Notes: a model not told the origin generated them from the letters alone. A stretch of DNA of 64,000 nt from Hydractinia symbiolongicarpus (GCF_029227915.1 NC_079888.1:10027001-10091000); one strand, 5' to 3'. Shown: positions 41,404 to 51,905, numbered from the stretch's first letter. Numbers and translations are program-made.

Positions 41404-43431
41404 CTAATTTTTTTTCTCTTCTCTCTTTTTCTTCTTTTTCAATTTCTTTTTTGCATCCACTCTCGCTTTTGCAGTCGCTCGTTTTTCCTGATTGGGAGGG
41501 GCATCATCTGAATTTGCATCGCCGTCGTTGCTTTCTTCTTCCTCTAGCTTTTCATCTGGAAGTGAACATTGATAGTTCGCGCGTTCCGGACCGGATGTTA
41601 CGAAACTTCCTGAAAACTTTAGCTCAATTTCCTCCAGGCCAGATAAATCAAGGCCAGGATTTTCAACTTCAGAAACATTGAATGTAAAGATTGTGAAAAC
41701 AGTTGGATTTTGATAGATGCCGGCAAAACTTTCGTGTACTTTCGTAGAATCAATGAATTCTATTTGCTCTCCTTCGATTAACTCTTTTATTTTGTCCAAT
41801 TTTGATTCCACACGAGCTAAGTCAGATCTTTTTGAAACAATTGCATTTTTAGAGAAATAGGAAAACTTTCTGAGGAGTTTTTCACCAATAAATCTGAAGC
41901 ATTTACCATGGTATCGGTCTTCTGAGGTCCCTGTCGATTCAACAAATGATTTCACGACACCGTTGTTGGTTTTTATGCCTTTAAATATTGCTTTAATGTT
42001 ATCTACTCGCACACGCTCGTCACGAGAGAAGACACTATAATCTATTGAAACATTATAGGAAAATATCCCCGTGCTTTTAAACGCTTCAGTTTCATCTTCA
42101 GTGCACTTCTTGATTATTCTTCTCATTCCACTTTTAAATGTCGAATGATCTGCCCTGTCAATTTCAACTCCGTGATGTCTAAGACATGCGTCTGAAATGT
42201 GGTACGCGTCAAAAATAGCATCGCTTCGTTGCTGGCCTCGGAGATGTGAGTTAAATGTATGTAGATTATTTAGGCAACTGCAATACCTCAGTGCTTTGAT
42301 AGTGATGGTACGGTCAGTAAATGTCTGCGGTGGTGGATTTATGTCTGCTAACTTCTGTTTTGATTGGTAGATTAACATGTTTTGGATTTTAATTACTTTA
42401 TGTAAATCATCAGACGGATAGAGTTTCAGATTTTCAGGACACTTTTCCAGATGAAAATAAAAGTAGGCATTGCAGAATTCTTCGTTTAGTCGCACTAATT
42501 CCATTTTTATTGCGAACGCTTCCAGTTGAAATTCCAGCTCAGTTTTGTCTTTCTCCTTACGAATGCTACTGCGCAACACGTCAGCAGTTGCACTTCCACT
42601 CTCGCGTTTCTTCATTTCTTCTTCAATTTCAAAAATTTTAACCCCAGTACCAGTTGCTTCGGCAATGTATAATTCCCAAAAATCTTTTGATGCAGCAAAC
42701 ATTCCTTGTTTCGTGGCTCTGTCAACTTCGGCTTGGGTTCTTGTGTGACCTGTTCTGATCAATTTCAGCAATGCAGCTCGATAATTAGTTGCTTCAGGAA
42801 CATCATCAGATAGTGTTGTATCAACTGCACCAACAACATGTTCTCTAGCTATATCCCATTTGTAAACATCAATAGGGTTCATTGAGTTACCTTCACTGAC
42901 CATATCCTTCGAATGACCTGATTTGAATTGTTTTATAGCTTCTTCTTCCGATGCCAGCTCCAGTGAATTACCAGGATCAAAACCGGCTTTTACCGTTCTT
43001 CTAGCTTTAATGAAACTTACAGAGGTGTCAACAATATCTTTTGCTTCGCTTAAACTTTCCAATCCTTCTCCAATTTTATCTGTGTACTCTTTTGCTCTTT
43101 TAACTAAAGCTGGGTTATTAAGCTCTGTATCCAGAAATGTTATTAGCGACTGTTTTTGCCTTCTGAAGAAATCTGGTATCCTGGTCTTCATCGTTTTCCA
43201 ACCTAGCTTTACCTTCTCAAACATGCTTTTCATTAGCTTGCCCTGACTTATTAATTTTCCAATAGATTTCATGATTTTCACAAGCTTTCTAAGCACATTT
43301 TCTAATCTCATTAATGTCTCACCTGTTTTGTGTGCTGCCCTCAACATATCAGCAGGATTAAAGCCTCCAGTAAATATGGACATTATGGCCCCTACAGCTT
43401 CTGCAGCTGCTTCTGCAATAGCCAATGTCAT
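41404..43431 (-). CDS. Unrecognised 675-aa alpha-helical protein, downstream half of a two-part frame
   Basis: Single exon, ATG at 43431-43429. The N-terminal 25 residues are hydrophobic (AEAAAEAVGAIMSIFTGGF), followed by long amphipathic helices rich in Lys/Glu (LENVLRKLVKIMKSIGKLIS). The middle contains YCSCLNNLHTFNSHLRGQQR and HISDACLRHHGVEIDRADHS; the end is acidic (EKLEEEESNDGDANSDD) then strongly basic (KKKLKKKKKREEKK). No family recognised and no catalytic motif seen. It lies in the same frame as the secreted protein just upstream (43456-44679): only a TAA and 24 bp separate them, and the frame between is open. So it may be the C-terminal part of one protein of about 1,090 aa broken by a stop, or a separate product. 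Intronless, unlike the kinase and THOC7 genes. Confidence 0.65.
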   Translation of the reverse strand: MTLAIAEAAAEAVGAIMSIFTGGFNPADMLRAAHKTGETLMRLENVLRKLVKIMKSIGKLISQGKLMKSMFEKVKLGWKTMKTRIPDFFRRQKQSLITFLDTELNNPALVKRAKEYTDKIGEGLESLSEAKDIVDTSVSFIKARRTVKAGFDPGNSLELASEEEAIKQFKSGHSKDMVSEGNSMNPIDVYKWDIAREHVVGAVDTTLSDDVPEATNYRAALLKLIRTGHTRTQAEVDRATKQGMFAASKDFWELYIAEATGTGVKIFEIEEEMKKRESGSATADVLRSSIRKEKDKTELEFQLEAFAIKMELVRLNEEFCNAYFYFHLEKCPENLKLYPSDDLHKVIKIQNMLIYQSKQKLADINPPPQTFTDRTITIKALRYCSCLNNLHTFNSHLRGQQRSDAIFDAYHISDACLRHHGVEIDRADHSTFKSGMRRIIKKCTEDETEAFKSTGIFSYNVSIDYSVFSRDERVRVDNIKAIFKGIKTNNGVVKSFVESTGTSEDRYHGKCFRFIGEKLLRKFSYFSKNAIVSKRSDLARVESKLDKIKELIEGEQIEFIDSTKVHESFAGIYQNPTVFTIFTFNVSEVENPGLDLSGLEEIELKFSGSFVTSGPERANYQCSLPDEKLEEEESNDGDANSDDAPPNQEKRATAKARVDAKKKLKKKKKREEKKN

Positions 43432-43455
43432 TGCAAGTTGTGCGCCTCTTTTAAA

Positions 43456-44679
43456 TTAGTTAGTTATATCAGAATCAAAGTCCATGTAATAAGCGTGTGC
43501 TTCAACTTCTCGCAGTGAGCCATGCCTGTCAGCCATTGTTTTGATTTCAGATAACTTTAAGTGAAAACCTCGAACTACTAGCACAGTGTTATCCTTTTCC
43601 AATACTTCCCCATAAACGCTAAATATTTTATTTGCCAAAGGACAATGCTTAAACGCTGACGTGTCAAACTCTTTCTCTTCAAGGTATGCGTATGGAAATT
43701 CATAGCCAGAAGGAAAGTGAGGATAAACAAACTTTATACTCGATTGCACGCCATGCTTGTAATAGATTTTAAGCTTGTTTTCTAATGTTTGTGAACTTCG
43801 TACGCGTACTTCCAGCAAACCAACAAGGGGCCAGGTAAAGTGGTCAAGCAGTTCTCCCTCGCTATTTGAAAATTTTAACATGTCAATTTTAACATCCTGA
43901 AATAAAGGGTCAATACTTCTACTGTTATCCTCACTGTGCCCGCTTTTTCTTATTTTTAATGTCTCAATATGTCGAGGCATAATAAACGATCCATGAAAAA
44001 ATACGCTGTTCAGTAGGTTACCTGCAAATACTATTTGTAAAATTTTTATTCCGCTCGGGTTCGTCAAACAGGTGCCATCCTTAGTCATGCAGTATAGACT
44101 TGTTTCTCTCGAAGTAATCAAAGCTAAGTCCAATATTTCTAGAGTGGGAATCTCAGACGCGTAAAAGTTCAGACGGTCTGTTTGAGGCGCAACCATCAGT
44201 TCTTTAATACTTGAAAAAATACTCAAGAACGAATTGTTGTATTTGCCAAACTCTTTTAGATCTCTACAGCAAATATAAGACAGCTGGAACTTTGTAGCAT
44301 GAGCAAGTAAAGGGTGACTTCCCTTTTTAAAACATACTTCTGTGTCATCTGCGTCAGGACAATCTTCTGCTGCAAAAACTGTTTCGACATTACTGTAAAT
44401 TCCACTTATCATTACGGTGGTTTTGTCGAAGTAAGGTGTTGGTTCCACATTTTCACTAGATCCAGACAATGTTGTATCAAGTAAATCCGTTTCTTGAATT
44501 CTTAAAGAAAGTTGTTTTAATTCCTTGAACCCAAAACAATCAACAATTAATCCATGTGTGAAAGTGCACTCACAGATATTATTGCAGTGGTTTCTTATAA
44601 TTTCCTGCTGTTGAGAGGTTGCAGTGCATTGAATACTTTCTAGCAGAGACAATGATAGCAGTAAATATATAATTGCCAT
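43456..44679 (-). CDS. Unrecognised secreted protein, upstream half of a two-part frame
   Basis: 407 aa. I chose ATG at 44679-44677 because it opens a signal peptide (MAIIYLLLSLSLLESIQC); the frame is open 16 codons further but has no earlier ATG. After the signal comes a Cys-rich N-terminus (NHCNNICECTFTHGLIVDCF) resembling an LRR N-cap, then irregular Leu-rich stretches (IPTLEILDLALI, GIKILQIVFAGNLL, HIETLKI, LVGLLEVRV) suggestive of degenerate leucine-rich repeats. It ends MDFDSDITN-TAA at 43456-43458, after which the same frame runs into the 675-aa protein. Intronless. No close family recognised; extracellular location is inferred from the signal peptide. Confidence 0.65.
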   Translation of the reverse strand: MAIIYLLLSLSLLESIQCTATSQQQEIIRNHCNNICECTFTHGLIVDCFGFKELKQLSLRIQETDLLDTTLSGSSENVEPTPYFDKTTVMISGIYSNVETVFAAEDCPDADDTEVCFKKGSHPLLAHATKFQLSYICCRDLKEFGKYNNSFLSIFSSIKELMVAPQTDRLNFYASEIPTLEILDLALITSRETSLYCMTKDGTCLTNPSGIKILQIVFAGNLLNSVFFHGSFIMPRHIETLKIRKSGHSEDNSRSIDPLFQDVKIDMLKFSNSEGELLDHFTWPLVGLLEVRVRSSQTLENKLKIYYKHGVQSSIKFVYPHFPSGYEFPYAYLEEKEFDTSAFKHCPLANKIFSVYGEVLEKDNTVLVVRGFHLKLSEIKTMADRHGSLREVEAHAYYMDFDSDITN

Positions 44680-44727
44680 AACTGCAATTTCTACACACAG
44701 TCGATAACACAGTCGATATCTAGACAA

Positions 44728-45571
44728 TACTGAAATATGATGCTGATGTTTCTGTTTTTCTTTTTCTGCTGAGAGCCCCTCAGAACCTAGTCCATTTAAA
44801 AATTAGAAGAATTAAAGCAACCCAGTCGACTGGAATCGAATGTGTTGTCTAAATACAAAAATGTATTCATTTTTGTTTATGCGTAATGCTTCACAGCTGC
44901 TTACATAGTCATTGGAGCGTTTACTCTTTTTAATCATGCGGAATAAATATATTTGCTGTGATATTGAATAAACTTAAACAAACAAATAAAAATAGAAGAA
45001 ATGAAATAAAAACAAGTGACGCCTAAAAGGTATCTAACTGGCAAGGCTTAAATACACACTTTTTATAAGAATTCGTTTTATAAAAATCATAATTTCCGAA
45101 ATTTTAAGAATGTGTTAAAAATAATCCTGAGGCTCGTTCATCTGGTAGCAGAATTGTGAGATTTAGATCATTTAAATAACAATCGTAAAAGATACATTAG
45201 TTCTTTTATTGGATATGCCGTTTCCCCATTTGTTCTTGCTATCGCATTTAATAATTGTTAACGAAAATAGTACACGTTTTTTTTATTAGAAACCACAAAC
45301 TGACTAGTCGCCATCCAAAAAATTAAAAAATTTTCTTTACACATGCTTCCCGGTATAACAAGAAATTGGTCGAATATGGAGTAGATTCAGACAAATCGGA
45401 AGACTAATTAAAAAATTAACGATTCAAACGGAACAGACATCTTTTTTGAGAAAAAGGGCAAAAAGTCATTTCTCATCGTTTCTTGTGTATATGTTGATGA
45501 AAGTCTCTTTGTTTTTTTTGTTTGTTATCAATATCTTCTTCGAAAAATAAAGTACTGTACAATTAGTATAT
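44728..45571. other. Intergenic stretch
   Basis: No gene recognised. It probably contains the promoter of the minus-strand secreted-protein gene. AT-rich, without clear repeats until the inverted repeat at 45572. Confidence 0.35.
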
Positions 45572-45728
45572 GTAATCGCACGTTTACGAGTGCAATTAGG
45601 AAATAATCGAACGAGTGTTTTTTTTGCTTTTAATTTTCTGAGTCCGTTAGGACGAGGATAAATTTAAAAATCAAAAAAAAAAATACGAGTTCGATTATGT
45701 TTAATTGCACGAGTAAACGTTCGATTAC
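45572..45728. repeat. 157-bp MITE-like inverted repeat
   Basis: Imperfect terminal inverted repeats of about 45 bp: GTAATCGCACGTTTACGAGT at the left, matched at the right by the reverse complement beginning GTAATCGAACGTTTACTCGT; both continue with GCAATTA and ATAATCGAAC. No coding capacity. It lies 31 bp left of the Harbinger TIR. No clear duplication found. Confidence 0.6.
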
Positions 45729-46148
45729 GAGCTAATCACACAATGAACTATTTTTGTAAAGCTAAGGCGCCACGAGGAACATTTTCATGCGCGTGCTATG
45801 CAACATTGCTGCATAGCACGCGCATAAAAAAAATTACTCGTGTCCCATGCCTATTTTTCACTGCAATGCAGCAAAAAAATGTTGCATGGAGCAAACATTT
45901 TGCTCCACAACTTCGGGGACAAAATAGATCTGAATCTATTTTGCTCCCGTGCTCCGGGGACAAAATGTGCTGAAAAATTTGTTGTGGAGCAAATGTTGCA
46001 CGTGTCCCCACCTTCTGCAACAAATATTTTACAAAATTATTTGAGGCATTATTTTATTGACCAATCAAATCACAGAAAGATATAAACAAGTTTTTTTCTT
46101 GAGAAGTTGAACTGCAAGTGAAGAGTAGCTAGTGAGAAAATAGCGAAA

Positions 46149-47297
46149 ATGGCGGATGAAAAGAAAAAACTATCAGACGAGGAGAAAGTTACTTTAATAA
46201 ACTTTTATAAAGCGAACCCAACGTTATGGGACAGTGGGAATATATATTACAAAAATAAAGACAAAAAAGAAGCTGCGAAAATAGACCTTGTCACTGAATT
46301 TGAGGGGGCGTATAGCTGTGATTTTCTAGAAAAAGCATTCCATTCTCTTCGTTCATCGATGCTCCGTGAAGTTAAACGTAATGCTGGAAGCGAAGTTCCA
46401 TCGAAAAAGTGGAAGTTTTATGAACAAATGGAGTTTATCGTAACTGATCTAACAAAAGAAAAGAAAAAAGCGCAACTTTCGTCCGACGAGTTGGAAGAAT
46501 TGATTGATTTTTATCGTGAAAATCCCGCGCTTTGGAACCACACTCTACAAGATTATAGAGACAGAGTGTTGCGCGAAGCTCTGATGGTCAAACTGAGTGA
46601 GCGTTTTGATGGGAAGTATACCGTAAACGAGCTCAAAACGTCATGGCATAACGCATTGACAAAGTATAGAAGTGAGCGCAATAGGGAGATTGGATCAAGA
46701 TCCTCTGGTGCAGGTGTAAACGAAGCATATTTTTCTACCTGGGACCATTATAATCAAATGGATTTCGTTGAGATTACTTGCGATATGGATGAGACCGTCG
46801 ATACAATGAACGAGGATGAACCACGTACCCCTGCTCCTAAAAAACGACGGGAGAAGAAGATGACGGAGGAGCAGTGTGCCAAAGCCGAACTGTGGAAAGC
46901 GTTGACAACTTCCATCACACAAAGGGCTGATCACCATGAAATCCGGCCGCAACAAGCTTCTACATATGGATGCGAAGCGCAATCTGCTGTCGAAAAACGT
47001 GCCCAAATTTTTGGAAGTACAGTGGCCGACAGTTTGGTCCAGTGCGAACTAAAAGATTGGCCAAGGTTGAAGAAAAAAATCATGGATATTTTTTTCGAGT
47101 ATGAAGAGCAGAAAGAACACCAATCTATGCCTACCAACCATCATGCTCGTATGTTCGCAGCTTCAACGTTTACTCCATACACCCCATCATATCCCATGGC
47201 AAATACATATACTGGTATGCTGCAATCGCCACCTCTACCTTCTCAAAATCAGCCGTATTCACCCGCAAATTCATCCTGTTCGAACGATACGTTTTGA
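46149..47297 (+). CDS. Harbinger accessory protein with two MADF domains
   Basis: 382 aa, ATG at 46149 in AAAATGG context. Two MADF-type DNA-binding domains in tandem: residues about 10-98 (EEKVTLINFYKANPTLWDSG ... KAFHSLRSSMLREVKRNAGS, then SKKWKFYEQMEFI) and about 116-206 (EELIDFYRENPALWNHTLQD ... ELKTSWHNALTKYRSERNRE ... STWDHYNQMDFV). A basic patch KKRREKKMTEEQ near residue 235 could be a nuclear signal. The C-terminus is Pro/Ser/Tyr-rich after a helical segment (LVQCELKDWPRLKKKIMDIF). In Harbinger systems this protein binds the TIRs and recruits the transposase. Two MADF copies instead of one Myb/SANT-like domain is notable. Transcribed convergently with the transposase. Confidence 0.85.
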   Translation: MADEKKKLSDEEKVTLINFYKANPTLWDSGNIYYKNKDKKEAAKIDLVTEFEGAYSCDFLEKAFHSLRSSMLREVKRNAGSEVPSKKWKFYEQMEFIVTDLTKEKKKAQLSSDELEELIDFYRENPALWNHTLQDYRDRVLREALMVKLSERFDGKYTVNELKTSWHNALTKYRSERNREIGSRSSGAGVNEAYFSTWDHYNQMDFVEITCDMDETVDTMNEDEPRTPAPKKRREKKMTEEQCAKAELWKALTTSITQRADHHEIRPQQASTYGCEAQSAVEKRAQIFGSTVADSLVQCELKDWPRLKKKIMDIFFEYEEQKEHQSMPTNHHARMFAASTFTPYTPSYPMANTYTGMLQSPPLPSQNQPYSPANSSCSNDTF

Positions 47298-47407
47298 TAC
47301 GTTACGTTATGGTTGGCAGACATTTTCTGGAGTAAAATAAATCAGAAAAATATATTAAACGTTCAGTAAATCTTATCATTTTTTATTTATCCTCGCAAAA
47401 AATAAAA

Positions 47408-48679
47408 TTAAATGTCAACTCTAGCGCAATGCCACTGCCAGCGTACAGCACCTTCCATTACGAAATACTCCGTGAACTCGTCTCTTATTGCTTTGGCTTG
47501 ATTACTAGATCGATTGCCGTAAATGTCATTGGACAGTGAAAACCATGTGCCAGTAGGAGTATCTTCTCTCCAAGCACCTTCGATAATTTCACCACGCTCA
47601 TTCTCTCGGTCGACAAGACCAATTGGTAGCTCAATTTTGCCCACAGAACTTTTGCTCCTCTGCCAGTTATGCAATGCCATTGTTGCCATTGTGATGGTAG
47701 AAACCTTTTCTGGTTCTAAGTTTATAGGTCGACGAAAAATGCGCCACCGATTTGCCAATATCCCAAATCCGTTTTCAGAAATTCTTCTCTTTCGTGACAG
47801 TCGATAATTGAAGATGCGTTTGTTTACTGTCAGATTTTTTTGTGGATAAGGCTTCATCAGGTAATTCTTAAGAGGAAACGCATCATCTCCTGTTATCACA
47901 TACGGCACTTTGTTGTTTCGACCTGGTAAATTGCAAACCTCTGGTAAATTTAGCGATCCACTGTCTAGCGCCTTCTTTAAATTACATTGGTCCCATATAC
48001 CTCCATCAGAATTTCTACCGTTCGCTCCAACTTCCACATAAAGAAACTCATATTCTGGCCCGACAAGAGCCATGAGCACTACACTGTCTGTCCCTTTATA
48101 GTTTCGGTAATGAGACCCTGAATTTGGGGGCTGCTGAATGACGATATGCTTCCCATCGAGAGCACCTAATCCATTTGGGAAGTTCCAACGCTCATTGAAC
48201 TTTCTGGAGATATCTAGCCATTCCCCCTGTGTTTTCGGAGTTGAAAGGAAGGTTGGACCCAACCTCTTTATGATAGCTTCAGATACCTCCATAACAGCTG
48301 CTGAAATTCTTTTTCTTGACACTCTGAATTGAAATTCTAAAGACCTGAAAGTCTCACCAGTCGCTAAGTAACGTAGGGCCACGCAAACGAGCTCAGCTGG
48401 TGTGATAGAATTCCTCATATTTGTATCTTGTTTCTGCAAATCCTCAGAAAGAAGACCGACTAGGTATTCGAATTGAGCGTTATTCATACGTATATACCCT
48501 CTACATTTCTTCTCATCGTTTTTTATTTCGTTGAAGATTGTATGAAAAGCGACAAGACACTCTCTATTCCCAAGCCACGGTTGCACCCAGCAATTTCTTG
48601 GTGGATCTTCACGATCTTCCTCTTCTTCTTCGTCCAACAAAAGTAAAGCTAAAATAACTTCTCTGTTTATTCCTGCCAT
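47408..48679 (-). CDS. PIF/Harbinger DDE transposase (HARBI1-like)
   Basis: 423 aa, ATG at 48679-48677 (MAGINREVILALLLL), stop at 47408. Acidic N-terminus (DEEEEEDRED), then a helix-turn-helix region (TPAELVCVALRYLATGETFR, VSRKRISAAVMEVSEAI). The DDE_Tnp_4 catalytic core shows all three acidic residues: ALDGKHIVI (first Asp), VITGDDAFPLKNYL (second Asp) and RRISENGFGILANRWRIF (Glu), with the family hallmarks LMALVGPEYEFLYVEVGANG and SDGGIWDQ. No stops or frameshifts. Length is normal for active Harbinger transposases. It is expected to cut at the 47-bp TIRs with the MADF protein as partner. Confidence 0.95.
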   Translation of the reverse strand: MAGINREVILALLLLDEEEEEDREDPPRNCWVQPWLGNRECLVAFHTIFNEIKNDEKKCRGYIRMNNAQFEYLVGLLSEDLQKQDTNMRNSITPAELVCVALRYLATGETFRSLEFQFRVSRKRISAAVMEVSEAIIKRLGPTFLSTPKTQGEWLDISRKFNERWNFPNGLGALDGKHIVIQQPPNSGSHYRNYKGTDSVVLMALVGPEYEFLYVEVGANGRNSDGGIWDQCNLKKALDSGSLNLPEVCNLPGRNNKVPYVITGDDAFPLKNYLMKPYPQKNLTVNKRIFNYRLSRKRRISENGFGILANRWRIFRRPINLEPEKVSTITMATMALHNWQRSKSSVGKIELPIGLVDRENERGEIIEGAWREDTPTGTWFSLSNDIYGNRSSNQAKAIRDEFTEYFVMEGAVRWQWHCARVDI

Positions 48680-49679
48680 ATTTTAATCACACATGAACTC
48701 AATAAAAAACTTAAGGATACGGTATACCCTTTGAGCATGATTTTTTAACTTCGATTTTCGAAATAATCTTGCAGCAAATAAGATGTGGCGCCACGAGAAA
48801 CATTTTCATGCGCATGCTATGGGACATGTTGCATAGCACGCGCATGAAAATGTTCCTCGTGGCGCCTTAGCTTAAGAGTAGCACAGGATGTCAATTTCAA
48901 TGTTTTGATTTTCTTTATTACCCGATTTATAATTAGTTCGATTCATTGTAAAGATATCTTTTTTGGACTTATCATAAAACGCGAGAAAATAAATATTTAT
49001 GGGTATGAATCCAAAAGCAACAGTAATTATTTTAAATGACAAGTAAACGCTTTAGAAAATATATATTTTCCTATATCGAATGCTTTTATTTCTCGTGTTC
49101 AGATTTAATGAGCCTTATTGTTTTATGACCTTTTTGTTACCTTATTGTTTTAGGGCTTTTTTTATTATAGTTCGAATTTATAACATCATATATATTTTTT
49201 AAATTATCGGCGCTCCTTAAAGAGTGCAGTTAAGATTCTAGAGTGCAATTAAGAATTACGATATAATTTGCACTGTAGAAGAAACGCCATACAAGAAAAA
49301 ATAGGTCATCGTGTGATTAAATAGAATAAAATATAATATATTATAAATTAGAATGAAACAACTGGCATAAAGGACACACAGACAAAAAGGCTACGTTATA
49401 TAGAGCAGATGTCTCTTTGTTGCGTCAAAATTATGTCCTTGTTAACTCTTACTTTTTGTCACTGATAGTGATTTAGTATTCCAAAAAATAAAAAAAATAA
49501 ACAGAATTGATACGTGCTAAAACCTTCCAGACTGGGTTATTAAACACTCCCTTCACTTTAAAAGTTGTTTATTTACATAGAGGTACAAACAAAAATTAAA
49601 TAAAACTTAATTAAAAAAAAAATCAGACAAACTGAATTTTGTCTGATGGTTTGTATTCAAAGATATTGTGTTGCGAAAT

Positions 49680-51644
49680 TCATTTACCATAGTGTTTACG
49701 GCTTTCCCATAGAGTTATTTTAATAACACCAGTTTCATCGTTTGCAGAAAATTCTTTCTTATTCACGACGGCACCACTTGACTTTGAGTGCGGATAAAAG
49801 GACGACGTTAATGGATTAATATGCATGGACAGATATCTTTTTTGTTCTCTAAAATTTCTTTAATGGTAACAATCTTCATAGTTGTTGTACTTAAAAGTTA
49901 CCTCAACAATTTGTGTTGAGTGATTTATTTCAATGTTTTCTTTTATATTATCAGAGAAATGATATTCTTCACGATACGAAACACTGCGGAAATGTTTCGT
50001 TGGAGACTGCAGCATCATATTAAAGTATTTGATTGTTAGGTCTTTTACTGTCTCTTTCACTTCAGCTTCCTCTTGCACAGTATCTATTTAAGAAAAAAGT
50101 GCATCTAATACAATATTATTAATGTTGTGAATTGACATAAGATTTTTAGGAATATTATCTATTTTAATTGATATATCATAGTAGAGGTGGTTGTGAATTT
50201 TAGGATATTGTAACATATCATTATGAAATTGAGGCCTTACAGATTTAAAAAATGACATGACCCTCATATTCTAATTTGCGTTTCAATTTAACAATACAAT
50301 ACCAATGCTATTGACTACGTGTGGCAAAGCCTTAAATGTATTAGTAGTATCAATTGGAACATTACAAATTGTTCCAGTCAATTTTTGAAGCTTGGCATTT
50401 TGACATAATTTCAATTTTCTTAAATAAGATTCTTTTAGCAATAGGAATTTTTTCCAAGCTACAAATATTTCTAAATCGAGGTGGTTGGGTTTTTTTTATA
50501 GACAGCTTGGCAGGAAATCTTAGTTTTAAGTATCTTACATTTACAGTTTGGCAAGTATAAAGTAAGCCGTCATAAGAAACAACAAGTGAAAAAACAGGAC
50601 AAAAGCGTTGCACAGATACTTTGTACAAACATCAATTGCAAACAACACATATGAAAATGGTTCATCTTGAATTTATTCTTTAAACAAGCAGATTGTTATT
50701 GTATCCGTTGTAGCTGAGGAACGTCGTTGGAAAATATATGTTTGTAAAATTTAATTTGCAACTGCTTACGTAATAAGGGTTCAATGAATTGTAATCTAAA
50801 TATTCTGATAAGACAAATGTAGCTTTTTAACATACCTCTCTACCTGGGACAGTTAGCGATACTTCATTAGAATTGACACATCATTTTGTGCAGGCAACCA
50901 TCAGGGCCCCTGCTGTGTAGATCAAATACATAATTAATTGCTGTTGCCAAATTATTGATGAAGCCTGCTCTATAACTATGTAAATCTGAAAGTACAGATT
51001 GCAATTGTATTGAAAGTGTTCGGTTATTTTTCTGGTCTTTTTGAAACATGCAAGCTAACTGGCCTTCGTGTAAGTTGACTTTAATACCAATTGTAAAACA
51101 ATGAAGACAAATTTCTAGTGGTATGTAGTCGTATGTCTAAATATCTATCGAAACCTACAAATTTACATAATTCATCACCCCTATCTAAAATATAATTCAG
51201 GTCTTGTTCCCCCCAAATGGAGACTTTTTATCTTTGACCAAATTATTGAAATCACAAAATTGCAAACACATGGACGACCTGCACTGTTTCACCATACTTT
51301 GAGTGGTCTTGCTTAAAACTACTAGAAATCAGTTACCGTAAAAAAGGTTTTAAATTTTATATGCTTGTTTTTTCTTGAGTGGAACTTCATTTATTTTGAA
51401 AAATATTTATTTGGAAGTTAATTCTTTGGAAGCTCAGTAGTCTGAATTATTTAAATTTTACCTCTGTTGTTGCTGTTTTTGCTGTCTTCTTCTTTCACTT
51501 TTAACTTGAACACTGACGTGCACCTATTACCAATGTTAACCTCTGCAACACTTAATGGATTAATAACTACGCTCAGGAGCTGATCTAGGTTTTTCTTAGT
51601 AATGTTTGAACTAAGGCTTGCGCTTAACAGCTGGTTGTATTTCA
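49680..51644 (-). pseudogene. Scattered minus-strand coding-like pieces, possibly an OB-fold protein
   Basis: Several minus-strand stretches look like exons but do not assemble. 49680-49848: after acceptor TTTTAG, open to TGA, with NKKEFSANDETGVIKITLWE, reminiscent of OB-fold single-strand DNA-binding (RPA1-like) strands. 49902-50083: bounded by an AG acceptor and GAG|GTAACT donor, KETVKDLTIKYFNMMLQSPT. 50867-51049 ends YVFDLHSRGPDGCLHKMMCQ. 51462-51644: bounded by acceptor and donor, LDQLLSVVINPLSVAEVNIG. Splice phases of the two left pieces do not match, so this is either a decayed gene or remnants of several. No start codon found. The OB-fold suggestion rests on one short stretch and is weak. 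Confidence 0.25.
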
Positions 51645-51815
51645 CTATTTTGACCTTTCCGAGTACAAAAATCGCCGGAAATTGTCTTCCAATTCACCTA
51701 ATTAGCATAAAAACTGACAAAAAAAACCTTTTAGTTATAAGAAAATTTCCCAAGAACCGAAATCTTCTTAAATGACACAAACTCAGTTCAACAAGTTTAT
51801 ATTACAAAAAATAGC

Positions 51816-51905
51816 TGTTTATTTTTTTAAAATAGTGTTTATTTTTTTAAAATAGTGTTTATTTTTTTAAAATAGTGTTTATTTTTTTAAAATAGTGTTT
51901 ATTTT
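51816..51905. repeat. 20-bp tandem repeat, 4.5 copies
   Basis: Perfect head-to-tail copies of TGTTTATTTTTTTAAAATAG. Confidence 0.95.

Larger units (their letters stand above)
45760..48872. mobile_element. Complete PIF/Harbinger DNA transposon
   Basis: 3,113 bp, flanked by the target duplication TAA (45757-45759 and 48873-48875). The terminal inverted repeats are identical over 47 bp (45760-45806 and 48826-48872), beginning AGCTAAGGCGCCACGAGGAA. Each end also folds on itself: the left around GCGTGCTATGCAACATTGCT, the right as a 37-bp-class hairpin at about 48790-48868. Two convergent intact genes: a double-MADF accessory protein (46149-47297, +) and a DDE transposase (47408-48679, -), 110 bp apart tail to tail. 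TAA duplication, gene pair and transposase motifs define PIF/Harbinger. Perfect TIRs and intact frames suggest recent, perhaps ongoing, activity. Confidence 0.95.

Noticed and set aside
41385-41681. Plus-strand frames over 41385-43518
   Set aside because: They are opposite-strand shadows of the long minus-strand frames.
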